Shown here: piece after piece, positions 1 to 6,789 of the stretch
Layout of the letters: every line of letters begins with the position of its first letter
How positions within the stretch are numbered: the stretch's first letter is position 1
Origin: Sphingomonadales bacterium
GTDB lineage: Bacteria; Pseudomonadota; Alphaproteobacteria; Sphingomonadales; Sphingomonadaceae
Assembly (NCBI GenBank): GCA_027486275.1
Contig: JAIXPM010000054.1
Coordinates: 1 to 8,280, forward strand
Reading direction: 5' to 3'
DNA: 8,280 bases
The notes under the pieces: model-generated
Database searches by the model: none
The model's input: the letters and a program-made list of their open reading frames with translations, nothing else
Told to the model about the DNA's origin: nothing
Made by a program: the position numbers and the translations under genes

Positions 1-17
1 TCAACCCCTAGTGGTGT

Positions 18-31
18 GACTCAAAAGACTC
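18..31. promoter_or_regulatory. Paired GANTC (CcrM-type) methylation sites
   Basis: Two GACTC pentamers lie at 18-22 and 27-31, nine bases apart; the second overlaps the rnhB stop codon. GANTC is the target of the alphaproteobacterial cell-cycle methylase CcrM. From general knowledge, ccrM often lies next to rnhB in this class, so these sites could sit in the leader of a ccrM gene just outside the left edge. The window does not show that gene; this is inference. Confidence 0.4.
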
Positions 32-617
32 ACCTGGAAGTTTCTTCGCGCAGTCGCTGCAGAACGGCGCGCACGGGCGCAAAGCTGGCGCGGTGATGGG
101 GCGTTGCACCCAATCTGTTCAGTGCATCGGCATGCGCCGCGACACCATAACCCTGGTTGGTCGCCCAGCCATAGCCAGGGTACGCGGCGTCCAGTTCCGC
201 CATGATCCGGTCGCGCGTGACCTTGGCGATAATGGACGCGGCCGAGATCGCGGGCTCGCAGCCGTCGCCGCCCACGATGGCCGTGGCCGGCCAGCGCCAT
301 TTGGGCAGGCGGTTGCCATCAACCAGCACATGGGCGGGCGCTTCCCCCAGCGCGTCGACCGCGCGCGTCATCGCCAGATAGGTCGCCTGCAGGATGTTGA
401 TCGCGTCGATCTCCACCACGCTGGCCTGGCCGACACCAATCAGGCAGTCGCTGTCGTGCAACGCGTGGAACAGCGCCTCACGCCGCTTCGCGCTCAATTT
501 CTTGCTGTCATCAAGGCCCGTCGGCACCCGCCCGCGCAGGATGACGGCGGCTGCCACCACCGGCCCCGCCCACGGCCCGCGCCCGGCCTCGTCAACCCCC
601 GCGATCAGACCCGCCAT
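30..617 (-). CDS. rnhB: Ribonuclease HII
   Basis: Endonuclease that cleaves the RNA strand of RNA:DNA hybrids and starts removal of ribonucleotides misincorporated in DNA; cytoplasmic. The 195-residue product has the family opening motif GVDEAGRGPWAGPV (residues 7-20), giving catalytic Asp9 and Glu10. The third acidic residue is Asp100 in VDG, the fourth Asp118 in GGDG, and the family segment SIIAKVTRDR lies at 128-137. Length is normal for bacterial RNase HII. The ATG at 615-617 lies inside the 3' end of the upstream thiD-VOC gene (13-base overlap), so translation is probably coupled. It is the last gene of the glmM-thiD-rnhB operon within the window. Nothing suggests damage or transfer. Confidence 0.96.
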   Translation of the reverse strand: MAGLIAGVDEAGRGPWAGPVVAAAVILRGRVPTGLDDSKKLSAKRREALFHALHDSDCLIGVGQASVVEIDAINILQATYLAMTRAVDALGEAPAHVLVDGNRLPKWRWPATAIVGGDGCEPAISAASIIAKVTRDRIMAELDAAYPGYGWATNQGYGVAAHADALNRLGATPHHRASFAPVRAVLQRLREETSR

Positions 618-1774
618 GGCGGAAAGCGCCGCGCTTCACCGGCAGCATAAAGGCAGATGCGATTGCCGGCGGGATCGCGCAGCCGGGCTTCCCGCCACAG
701 CCAGTCCTCGTCCCGCGGCATCTGCTCGATCATCAACCCTGCCGCCACCAGTTCCGCCACCCAGGCATCGAGCCGCAGTGATTCCAGGTAGACAGTGGCG
801 CCGCCAGCCAACCCATCGCCAACATGGATCGAAAGCGTCACGCCATTGCCCGCCTCGAACCGCGCATAACCATTGTCCGGACTGTCCACGATCAGGTGCA
901 GACCCAGTTGCCGATAGAAGGCCAGCGACGCGCCATAGTCGGTGGCCGACACTGTGATCTGATTCAGCACCGGCGCCGGTGCGGTGATGTCGTTGATCAC
1001 CTGGCCATGGCCCATCGGCCCATGACCCTGCCCCAACCCCGGCGCCGATCGCAGCGCCAGCCGCACATAGATCCGCGCGCGTTTCACGGCTTCGGGCAGC
1101 GAGAGCCCCTGCCCCAGCCCACACGCCAACGCGCTCGACAGGGTGCAGCCGGTGCCGTGGCTGTGCCGGGTTTCGATCTTCGTATCGGTGAACGCCAAAT
1201 GCCCCTGCCGCGTCACCAGCCAATCAGTCAGCTGGTCACCCTCCAGATGCCCGCCCTTGGCCAGCACCGCGCGCGGGCCCGCGTTCAGCAATTCCTGCGC
1301 CGCCAGCAGCATGTCGGCCGCATCCTCCACCTCGGTCTCGGTCAGCGCGACAAGTTCGGGCACGTTGGGCGTGATCACGCTGGCCATCGGCAGCAGGCGC
1401 TGCATCATCGCCCATACAGCATCCTCCTCGATCAGCGCCGCGCCGCCCTTGGCGATCATCACTGGATCGAGCACGATGGGCACACGGCAACCCTCAAGCG
1501 CATCGGCGACCGCGTTGATGGTGGCTTCATTGCCCAGCATGCCAATCTTGATGGCATCCACACCGATATCATCGATGCAGGCGCGGATCTGGCCGGCCAC
1601 GATCTCCGGCGGCACCGTGTGCACCGCGCTCACACCCAGCGTGTTCTGCACGGTGATCGCCGTCACCGCTGTCATGGCGTAACCGCCCAGTGCAGTGATC
1701 GTCTTGATATCCGCCTGAATGCCAGCGCCGCCGCCACTGTCCGACCCGGCGATGGCCAAGATGCGCGCGGTCAT
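605..1774 (-). CDS. thiD: ThiD (HMP/HMP-P kinase) fused to a VOC/glyoxalase-like domain
   Basis: The N-terminal part (about 1-262) is hydroxymethylpyrimidine/phosphomethylpyrimidine kinase, which phosphorylates HMP twice to give HMP-PP for thiamine synthesis. Seen: [15 protein letters not shown] (8-22), GMLGN (78-82), VLDPVM (101-106), TPNVPE (135-140), the anion-hole/catalytic GTGCT (207-211, Cys210) and the terminal GHGPMGH (251-257). That is a complete, normal-length ThiD. With only a short linker it continues into a VOC-superfamily domain (about 268-378), with the fold signatures [13 protein letters not shown] and [12 protein letters not shown]. The Glu usual near the end of the last VOC strand is replaced (ICLY), and no His is obvious in its first strand, so the metal site may be altered. 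No stop codon or frameshift lies between the two parts. The ATG overlaps the glmM stop by 4 bases (ATGA). The VOC role is unknown. Confidence 0.93.
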   Translation of the reverse strand: MTARILAIAGSDSGGGAGIQADIKTITALGGYAMTAVTAITVQNTLGVSAVHTVPPEIVAGQIRACIDDIGVDAIKIGMLGNEATINAVADALEGCRVPIVLDPVMIAKGGAALIEEDAVWAMMQRLLPMASVITPNVPELVALTETEVEDAADMLLAAQELLNAGPRAVLAKGGHLEGDQLTDWLVTRQGHLAFTDTKIETRHSHGTGCTLSSALACGLGQGLSLPEAVKRARIYVRLALRSAPGLGQGHGPMGHGQVINDITAPAPVLNQITVSATDYGASLAFYRQLGLHLIVDSPDNGYARFEAGNGVTLSIHVGDGLAGGATVYLESLRLDAWVAELVAAGLMIEQMPRDEDWLWREARLRDPAGNRICLYAAGEARRFPPWRV

Positions 1775-3123
1775 GCGGCCGCCGCAGTAACGGCCGCACA
1801 GATATCATCGACCACGCGGCCGACCAGCGCCTTGTCCTCGCCTTCGGCCATCACGCGGATCAATGGCTCGGTGCCGCTCTTGCGAATGAGCAGACGCCCC
1901 TGCCCGGCCAGCTTGGCCTCCCCCGCAGCAATTGCGTCCTTCACACTTTCGGCCTCCAACGGCGCGCCGCCCTTGAAGCGCACGTTCTTCAGCAGCTGCG
2001 GCAGCGGATCGAACAGGTGGAGCAACTCGCTTGCCGGCTTGCCCGAACCCACCAACGCGGCCAGCACCTGCAGCGCCGCCACCAGCCCATCGCCGGTGGT
2101 CGCATGATCGGACAGGATGATATGCCCTGATTGTTCGCCGCCCACGTTGCAGCCGGCCGTGCGCATCAGTTCCAGCACGTGCCGGTCGCCCACATTGGCG
2201 CGGTGCAGCGCGATCCCCTTGCTCTCCAGGAACCGTTCCAGCCCCAGATTGCTCATCACGGTCGCCACCAGCGCCCCGCCCTTCAGCGTACCGGCTTCCG
2301 CTGCACGTGACGCGATCAGCGCCATCAGCTGATCACCATCCACCACCTGGCCGCGTTCATCGACCACGATCAACCGATCTGCATCGCCATCCAGCGCGAT
2401 GCCGATATCGGCGCCCGATTCCAGCACCTTCAACTGCAGCGCCTTGGGATGGGTCGATCCCACCTTGTCGTTCACGTTGAACCCGTCCGGCGCCACGCCA
2501 ATGGCGATCACTTCGGCACCCAATTCCCACAGCGCCGCCGGCGCCACCTTGTAGGCCGCACCATGGGCGCAATCGATGACGATCTTCAGCCCATCCAGGC
2601 GCAGATGTTCCGGGAAGGTCGCCTTGGCAAAGTGGATATAGCGCCCCTGCGCGTCATCAATGCGCCGCGCCCGGCCAATGGCGCGCGGTTCGGCGAGCGG
2701 AATCTCTTCTTCCAGCAGCGCTTCGATCGCCATCTCGTCGTCATCCGACAATTTATAGCCATCGGGGCCGAACAGCTTGATGCCATTGTCGTGAAACGGG
2801 TTGTGGCTGGCGGAGATCATCACGCCGATATCGGCCCGCATCGATCGTGTGAGCATGGCCACCGCCGGGGTGGGCATCGGGCCGAGCAATGTCACATCCA
2901 TGCCAACGCTGGTAAAGCCGGCAACCAGTGCCGATTCCATCATGTAGCCCGAAAGCCGCGTGTCCTTGCCGATCACCACCCGGTGCGTGTGGCTGCCCCG
3001 CAGGAAATGCCGCCCGGCGGCCTGGCCCAGTTTCAGGGCGATGGCGGCGGTCATCGGCGGGCTATTGGTCAGGCCACGAATGCCATCGGTGCCGAAATAG
3101 CGGCGGGTTTGCTTGCTGCTCAT
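1771..3123 (-). CDS. glmM: Phosphoglucosamine mutase
   Basis: Interconverts glucosamine-6-phosphate and glucosamine-1-phosphate, the step leading to UDP-GlcNAc for peptidoglycan and LPS; cytoplasmic. The 450-residue product shows the N-terminal YFGTDGIRG (9-17), the phosphoserine loop ISASHNP with active Ser106, the Mg-binding DGDADR (245-250), the sugar-binding GGEQSGH (328-334) and the phosphate-binding [10 protein letters not shown] (414-423). All four domains of the alpha-D-phosphohexomutase fold are present and length is typical. The frame stays open 58 codons further upstream, but that extension crosses the start of the divergent gene and has no family similarity. The ATG at 3121-3123 giving [14 protein letters not shown] is therefore chosen, although its ribosome binding site is weak. 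First gene of the operon; its stop overlaps the thiD start. Confidence 0.97.
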   Translation of the reverse strand: MSSKQTRRYFGTDGIRGLTNSPPMTAAIALKLGQAAGRHFLRGSHTHRVVIGKDTRLSGYMMESALVAGFTSVGMDVTLLGPMPTPAVAMLTRSMRADIGVMISASHNPFHDNGIKLFGPDGYKLSDDDEMAIEALLEEEIPLAEPRAIGRARRIDDAQGRYIHFAKATFPEHLRLDGLKIVIDCAHGAAYKVAPAALWELGAEVIAIGVAPDGFNVNDKVGSTHPKALQLKVLESGADIGIALDGDADRLIVVDERGQVVDGDQLMALIASRAAEAGTLKGGALVATVMSNLGLERFLESKGIALHRANVGDRHVLELMRTAGCNVGGEQSGHIILSDHATTGDGLVAALQVLAALVGSGKPASELLHLFDPLPQLLKNVRFKGGAPLEAESVKDAIAAGEAKLAGQGRLLIRKSGTEPLIRVMAEGEDKALVGRVVDDICAAVTAAAA

Positions 3124-3157
3124 GGGTGGATTCTCTAGCCTGTGATGCAAAGCAAAG

Positions 3158-3163
3158 AAAGGA
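3158..3163 (+). promoter_or_regulatory. Ribosome binding site of the aldo/keto reductase gene
   Basis: AAAGGA lies 6 bases before the ATG at 3170 and fixes that start. The whole gap between the divergent glmM and reductase starts is only 46 bp, so the two promoters must overlap each other or extend into the coding regions. No convincing -35/-10 pair was found in it. Confidence 0.7.
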
Positions 3164-3169
3164 CGCGCC

Positions 3170-4162
<993 letters not shown>

Positions 4163-4209
4163 GAGCGTCACTGGCGGAAATCGGCCATCATCTTCACGCG
4201 ACCACTGGC

Positions 4210-4216
4210 AGCGCAA
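4210..4216 (+). promoter_or_regulatory. Possible Ada-box-like heptamer
   Basis: AGCGCAA lies about 25 bases before the adaA-like start. It matches the core of the enterobacterial Ada operator (AAAGCGCA type). A seven-base match in GC-rich DNA is easily fortuitous, and it lies too close to the start codon for a classical class I activator site unless transcription starts inside that interval. Confidence 0.15.
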
Positions 4217-4241
4217 GCGGTGCGGGCGTAGCGTTCACATC

Positions 4242-4847
4242 ATGCACGCACCCGTCGCACCATCCGTTCACGGCCTCGATTTCGACACCATGAACGCCGC
4301 CCGTTTCGCCCGCGATCCAGCGTACGACGGCATCTTCTTCATCGGCGTCAAAACAACTGGCATCTATTGTCGCCCGGTCTGCCGCGTGCGCCAACCGCTC
4401 ACGCGCAACATCAGTTTCTTTCCCAGCGCCGCTGCCGCCGAACGCGCCGGTTATCGCCCCTGCCTGAAATGCCGCCCCGAAAGCGCGCCCTTCTGTCCGG
4501 CCTGGAACGGCACCAAGACGACCGTGGAACGGGCGCTGAAACTCATCGATGAAGGCGCGCTCGATGGTGAAGGCACGGTGGAAGCCCTCGCAACACGTTG
4601 CGGCGTCGGCGCTCGCCACCTCACCCGCCTGTTCCGCCAGCACTTGGGCGCCTCTCCCATCGAAGTCGCCCAAACACGCCGCGTCCAACGCGCCATGCAG
4701 ATGATCGCGCACACACAACTGCCGATGACCGAAATCGCTCACGCTGCCGGCTTTGCGTCCCTGCGCCGTTTCAACGAAGTGATCAGCGCCCGCTACGGCC
4801 GGCCGCCATCGGAGTTGCGCAAGGTGCGCCCCCACAACGTCACTTGA
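4242..4847 (+). CDS. adaA: AdaA-type methylphosphotriester sensor and AraC-family activator
   Basis: Senses DNA alkylation: a zinc-bound Cys accepts a methyl group from DNA phosphotriesters, turning the protein into an activator of repair genes. The 201 residues comprise an Ada zinc domain (about 15-85) and an AraC-type double helix-turn-helix (about 92-195). Zinc ligands are Cys43 and Cys47 (CRPVC) and Cys74 and Cys77 (CLKC), with the same spacing as E. coli Ada Cys38/42/69/72, so Cys43 should be the methyl acceptor. KTTGIYCRP and the final AGFASLRRFNEVISARYGRPPSEL are typical. The PCHR methyltransferase domain of full-length Ada is absent, as in Bacillus AdaA, and no alkA or ogt gene is seen nearby. 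A second ATG at codon 17 is possible; neither start has a strong ribosome binding site. tRNA-Ser follows 33 bp downstream. Confidence 0.9.
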   Translation: MHAPVAPSVHGLDFDTMNAARFARDPAYDGIFFIGVKTTGIYCRPVCRVRQPLTRNISFFPSAAAAERAGYRPCLKCRPESAPFCPAWNGTKTTVERALKLIDEGALDGEGTVEALATRCGVGARHLTRLFRQHLGASPIEVAQTRRVQRAMQMIAHTQLPMTEIAHAAGFASLRRFNEVISARYGRPPSELRKVRPHNVT

Positions 4848-4880
4848 CCGGAGCCGCCCAAACCAACTAGGCCCAGCCCC

Positions 4881-4970
4881 GGACAGATGGCCGAGTGGTT
4901 TAAGGCAGCGGTCTTGAAAACCGCCGTGGGTGAAAGCTCACCGTGGGTTCGAATCCCACTCTGTCCGCCA
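4881..4970 (+). tRNA. tRNA-Ser (anticodon TGA)
   Basis: Ninety bases including an encoded CCA end. The acceptor stem pairs 4881-4887 (GGACAGA) with 4960-4966 (TCTGTCC), followed by discriminator G and CCA. The anticodon stem GCGGT/ACCGC (4908-4912, 4920-4924) holds the loop CTTGAAA with anticodon TGA at 4915-4917. A long class II variable arm (about 4925-4942, GGTGAAAGCTCACC core) and the T arm GTGGG-TTCGAAT-CCCAC (4943-4959) complete it. All arms pair perfectly, which makes this a functional tRNA reading UCA. Serine tRNAs are common integration targets, and the sequence downstream is unlike the rest of the window. Confidence 0.98.
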
Positions 4971-5076
4971 CATATTCAATGTTTTCAATGTGTTATTAGA
5001 AGCATTCGGGTAAAATCCACCTTTCGACCCACCTTTGAAACCGGTCTAGGGGCGCATGTGGAACGGCAAGAACACG

Positions 5077-5134
5077 CCCCCCCCTTCAAATCCCTGCCCA
5101 GCGAGACCCCACCCCGGGGGCACCCCCCTTTCCC
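5077..5134 (-). repeat. G-tract cluster with G-quadruplex motif on the minus strand
   Basis: On the plus strand C-tracts lie at 5077-5084 (8), 5092-5094, 5097-5099, 5107-5110 and 5112-5115, with spacers of 7, 2, 7 and 1 bases. Two more tracts follow at 5123-5128 and 5132-5134. The minus strand therefore satisfies the standard G3+N1-7 quadruplex pattern several times over. A CCCCGGGG palindrome sits at 5112-5119. Formation in the cell is inference. Confidence 0.6.
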
Positions 5135-5196
5135 AGATATGGGACCCACGCTTCCTTCGTCCATATTGATCTGCTCATTGGATGGTGGTGTTTCAT

Positions 5197-5337
5197 TCAT
5201 AGCCTTGCCGGCACCATCTTGGTCGGGGCGTCATCCATACCCGGGCTGGTGAGCGCGAACTGGAGCAACGTCCCGTGCTGGAAATCTTCCCTATGCTTGA
5301 TCGCCGCAATCGATCCGCTGAAGAGGGTCTTACCCAA
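5197..5337 (-). pseudogene. Possible C-terminal coding remnant, unknown family
   Basis: An unannotated 46-codon open frame between two stops, with TTG as the only early start. The predicted peptide includes SGSIAAIKHREDFQHG and FALTSPGMDDAPTKMVPARL, is non-repetitive, and prefers G or C in third codon positions like the host genes. Its TGA overlaps, as ATGA, the ATG of a 71-codon minus-strand frame (4985-5200) that begins MNETPPSNEQINMDEG and then runs into the G-tracts. The operon-like overlap suggests remnants of two genes, but both frames are short and neither matches a family I know. It could be chance. Confidence 0.2.
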
Positions 5338-5395
5338 TCAGCTTACGCGAACTGTTTTGGCTAATCCTTACAAGCGAATTGGAATTCAAAGTTGA

Positions 5396-5466
5396 TTGAC
5401 GCTGTCTTATTCTACTAGTAACCTTTAACTTGATAGTTAGCTACTAACATATGTTAGTATTACAAT
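5396..5466 (+). promoter_or_regulatory. AT-rich promoter region of the small secreted protein gene
   Basis: Candidate elements in DNA much richer in A+T than the surroundings: TTGACG (5396-5401) with TAACCT 17 bases later (5419-5424), and TTGATA (5430-5435) with TAGTAT after a long 19-base spacer (5455-5460). TACAAT at 5461-5466 is the best single -10 match but lacks a good -35 at the right distance. Which one is used cannot be decided by eye. Confidence 0.4.
5442..5459. promoter_or_regulatory. Perfect 18-bp palindrome, probable operator
   Basis: TACTAACATATGTTAGTA reads identically on both strands. A further GTTAG half-site sits just upstream (5436-5440), giving GTTAG-CTA-CTAAC-ATAT-GTTAG. 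The palindrome lies about 70-85 bases before the start codon of the 86-residue gene, inside the probable promoter, between TTGATA and the TAGTAT/TACAAT candidates. That position fits binding of a dimeric regulator. The regulator is unknown and none is encoded nearby. Confidence 0.5.
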
Positions 5467-5486
5467 AGTTTTCTATCGTAAACAAA

Positions 5487-5501
5487 GCTTGTTTTACAAG
5501 C
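5487..5501 (+). other. Leader hairpin before the small gene
   Basis: GCTTGT-TTT-ACAAGC is a perfect 6-bp inverted repeat with a 3-base loop. It overlaps an alternative pairing, AACAA/TTGTT (5481-5485, 5489-5493). It ends 8 bases before the AGGAAGAAG ribosome binding site (5510-5518), so it could affect translation or mRNA stability. Confidence 0.3.
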
Positions 5502-5526
5502 CAGGTCTCAGGAAGAAGTTAAAATA

Positions 5527-5787
5527 ATGTTTAAAAAACTATCAGCCGCACTCGTTGCGATGTCCCTCGTTACTGTTGCCCAGCATGCTTCGGCGCAAAA
5601 CAATTCGGTTAGTGCAGCGCAGGCAGCGGCGCCTGCTTCGGCGCAACTCAGTCCGGTTGGAAAAAAAGTAAAAGCATTGGCAGACGAGGTTGCTCGTGCT
5701 GAGGCAGCAAAAAAGAAATCAGTAGCAGATATGCAAGCACTCGTAGACGCATCGAAGGCAGCAAAAGCTGCAGCAGGAAAAAAATAA
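5527..5787 (+). CDS. Small secreted Ala/Lys-rich protein, function unknown
   Basis: I do not recognise a family. The 86 residues start with a textbook Sec signal peptide: MFKK, a hydrophobic core (about 5-18), and the signal peptidase I site HASA|QN between residues 23 and 24. The mature part of about 63 residues is Ala-rich with 10 Lys and 1 Arg against 5 acidic residues, so clearly cationic. Residues 44-82 look strongly helical, possibly a short amphipathic or coiled-coil helix, and the tail is AAAGKK. No Cys, no second membrane segment, no lipobox. AGGAAGAAG (5510-5518) supports the ATG. Lys is mostly AAA, and the gene ends in a run of seven A; codon choice and composition are unlike the GC-rich neighbours, suggesting recent acquisition. 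With its own promoter region and terminator-like hairpin it forms an isolated cistron. Confidence 0.75.
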   Translation: MFKKLSAALVAMSLVTVAQHASAQNNSVSAAQAAAPASAQLSPVGKKVKALADEVARAEAAKKKSVADMQALVDASKAAKAAAGKK

Positions 5788-5800
5788 CAAGTCTATTTCG

Positions 5801-5839
5801 GCTAGGGCCGTACATCGTGCGTCCCTAGCTCTCCCTTTT
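5801..5839 (+). terminator. Terminator-like hairpin after the small secreted protein gene
   Basis: GCTAGGG (5801-5807) pairs with CCCTAGC (5823-5829). After one C/T mismatch the stem continues for five more pairs (one of them G-T) to a 3-base loop. A TTTT run follows at 5836-5839, six bases beyond the stem, so the U-tract is short and slightly displaced. The hairpin begins 13 bases after the stop codon. It also separates this gene from the convergent minus-strand remnant. Confidence 0.6.
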
Positions 5840-5909
5840 ATCCTGTGGCTTACCTGCTTCGAAGAGACGGCTTCCTTGCCACCCGTGGCATTTTCGCTTC
5901 TCGGTGACG

Positions 5910-6158
5910 CTACTTTTCCATTAAAGTTTTTGGTTTCCGACCCTTTGTACGGGTTGATCCCAGCGCCACCAGATCAAGAGCGAACACAAGGCTCTCAGCC
6001 TCGTGGAAGAAGACTGCCATCTCATCGCGGTCAGCCTTGGCCTCCAGCGTCTCCCCGCCATGCCTGTACTGCGGGTGGTTGGGCGCCTCGCCTATCCGCC
6101 AAGATAAAACCGCGCGCCCGTTAGGGCCCTGCGTGTGTGCTGAGCGTTGCAGCGACGT
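5910..6158 (-). pseudogene. 5'-truncated conserved-looking ORF, unknown function
   Basis: An 82-codon minus-strand frame runs from just after a TGA (6159-6161) to TAG at 5910-5912. It has no ATG, GTG or TTG near its upstream end; the first ATG is well inside. The translation looks like genuine protein: RAVLSWRIGEAPNHPQY (15-31), then GGETLEAKADRDEM and an amphipathic FFHEAESLVFALDLVAL (50-66), then a basic tail ending KPKTLMEK. Third codon positions are mostly G or C in the middle portion. I cannot name the family. The likely reading is the C-terminal fragment of an accessory gene whose 5' end was lost where it meets the dps side. An overlapping plus-strand frame (5876-6124) is rich in Pro/Arg and looks like a shadow. 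Confidence 0.45.
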
Positions 6159-6202
6159 TCAAGCAGCGCGCGGCAAACCCCGTGCCGGACTGTCGATGTC
6201 CG

Positions 6203-6757
6203 TCAGGCGATCTGCATGCGCAGCATCCACACATATTTCTCGTGGTCGCCCAGCCGGCGGGTGAGCAGATCGGCGGTGACGATGTCGCCATGCTCTTCCG
6301 CGATGTCGAGCGCGTCGCGCAGTGTCTGGCAAACCAGGCCATTGTCGCGCATCAGCATCGCCACCTGCTGGCCGGTGTCGATCGGCCGATCTTCATCGCT
6401 GATGCAGCTGAGATGGCCATAGGTGGTGTAGCTCGCTGGCGCCTTGTGGCCGAGCGCACGGATGCGTTCGGCGATTTCGTCGATGGCGACGTAAATCTCG
6501 CCATATTGCTGCTCGGTCAGCTTGTGCAGGCCATAAAAGGCAGCGCCAGCCACGTTCCAGTGCACGCCCTGGGTCTTGATGAACAGCTGGAAGCTGTCGG
6601 CCAGCACCTTCCCCAGTTCGTCGGCGACTTCGGCATAGGCGCCTTCGCTGAGCCCGGTGCCGGGCGCGAACTCGGGCTGATAGGCCGTGAGGCTGGGATT
6701 GTCGGTATCGGTCAGCGCAACGAGATCGTCCGCTGCGGTCGTATTGGATTTGGCCAT
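6203..6757 (-). CDS. dps: Dps family DNA-protecting ferritin-like protein
   Basis: Forms a 12-subunit shell that oxidises Fe(II) with peroxide, stores iron and protects DNA under oxidative or starvation stress. The 184 residues carry the intersubunit ferroxidase site: His66 (VHWNV), His78 (GLHKL), Glu82 (TEQQYGEIY), Asp93 and Glu97 (AIDEIAERI). Spacing is identical to E. coli Dps His51, His63, Asp67, Asp78 and Glu82, with Glu for Asp at the third position, a common variant. An N-terminal extension of about 35 polar residues precedes the four-helix bundle. The ATG at 6755-6757 is preceded by AAAGG eight bases away. An exact EcfG-type promoter lies 32 bases upstream, so induction by the general stress response is expected. 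Confidence 0.95.
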   Translation of the reverse strand: MAKSNTTAADDLVALTDTDNPSLTAYQPEFAPGTGLSEGAYAEVADELGKVLADSFQLFIKTQGVHWNVAGAAFYGLHKLTEQQYGEIYVAIDEIAERIRALGHKAPASYTTYGHLSCISDEDRPIDTGQQVAMLMRDNGLVCQTLRDALDIAEEHGDIVTADLLTRRLGDHEKYVWMLRMQIA

Positions 6758-6789
6758 GGGGGAAGCCTTTGCTGGGGATGAACTTCAGC

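Larger units (their letters stand above)
4971..5395. other. Gene-poor stretch after tRNA-Ser, with repeats and C-tracts
   Basis: No intact recognisable gene. From left: an 8-bp direct repeat TTCAATGT (4975-4982 and 4984-4991); a near repeat TCCACCTTTCGAC/CCCACCTTTGAAA around 5016-5040; C-tracts at 5077-5134; two short minus-strand reading frames (4985-5200 and 5197-5337); and an imperfect repeat CTTACGCGAA (5342-5351)/CTTACAAGCGAA (5367-5378). Base composition falls sharply from about 5340 onward. A plus-strand frame that starts inside the tRNA was discarded. Confidence 0.5.

Noticed and set aside
824..2107. A long 427-codon plus-strand frame antisense to thiD and glmM
   Set aside because: Arg/His-rich shadow of the GC-rich operon on the other strand; both genes beneath it are unmistakable.
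5060..5085. GGAAC at 5060-5064 as another EcfG promoter
   Set aside because: The bases 16-17 further on are a C run, not CGTT.
4887..5252. A 121-codon plus-strand frame starting within tRNA-Ser
   Set aside because: It reads through the tRNA and the C-tract region; its composition reflects those elements and it has no ribosome binding site or family features.
5876..6124. 82-codon plus-strand frame opposite the truncated minus-strand ORF
   Set aside because: Pro/Arg-rich with no ribosome binding site; the minus strand gives more protein-like sequence.
4971..6202. attR-like copy of the tRNA-Ser 3' end
   Set aside because: Searched by eye for pieces of TTCGAATCCCACTCTGTCC downstream and found none, so integration at the tRNA stays an inference.
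6186..6202. CGGAC/GTCCG hairpin after dps as a terminator
   Set aside because: Only five pairs with a 7-base loop and no T-tract; too weak to call in GC-rich DNA.
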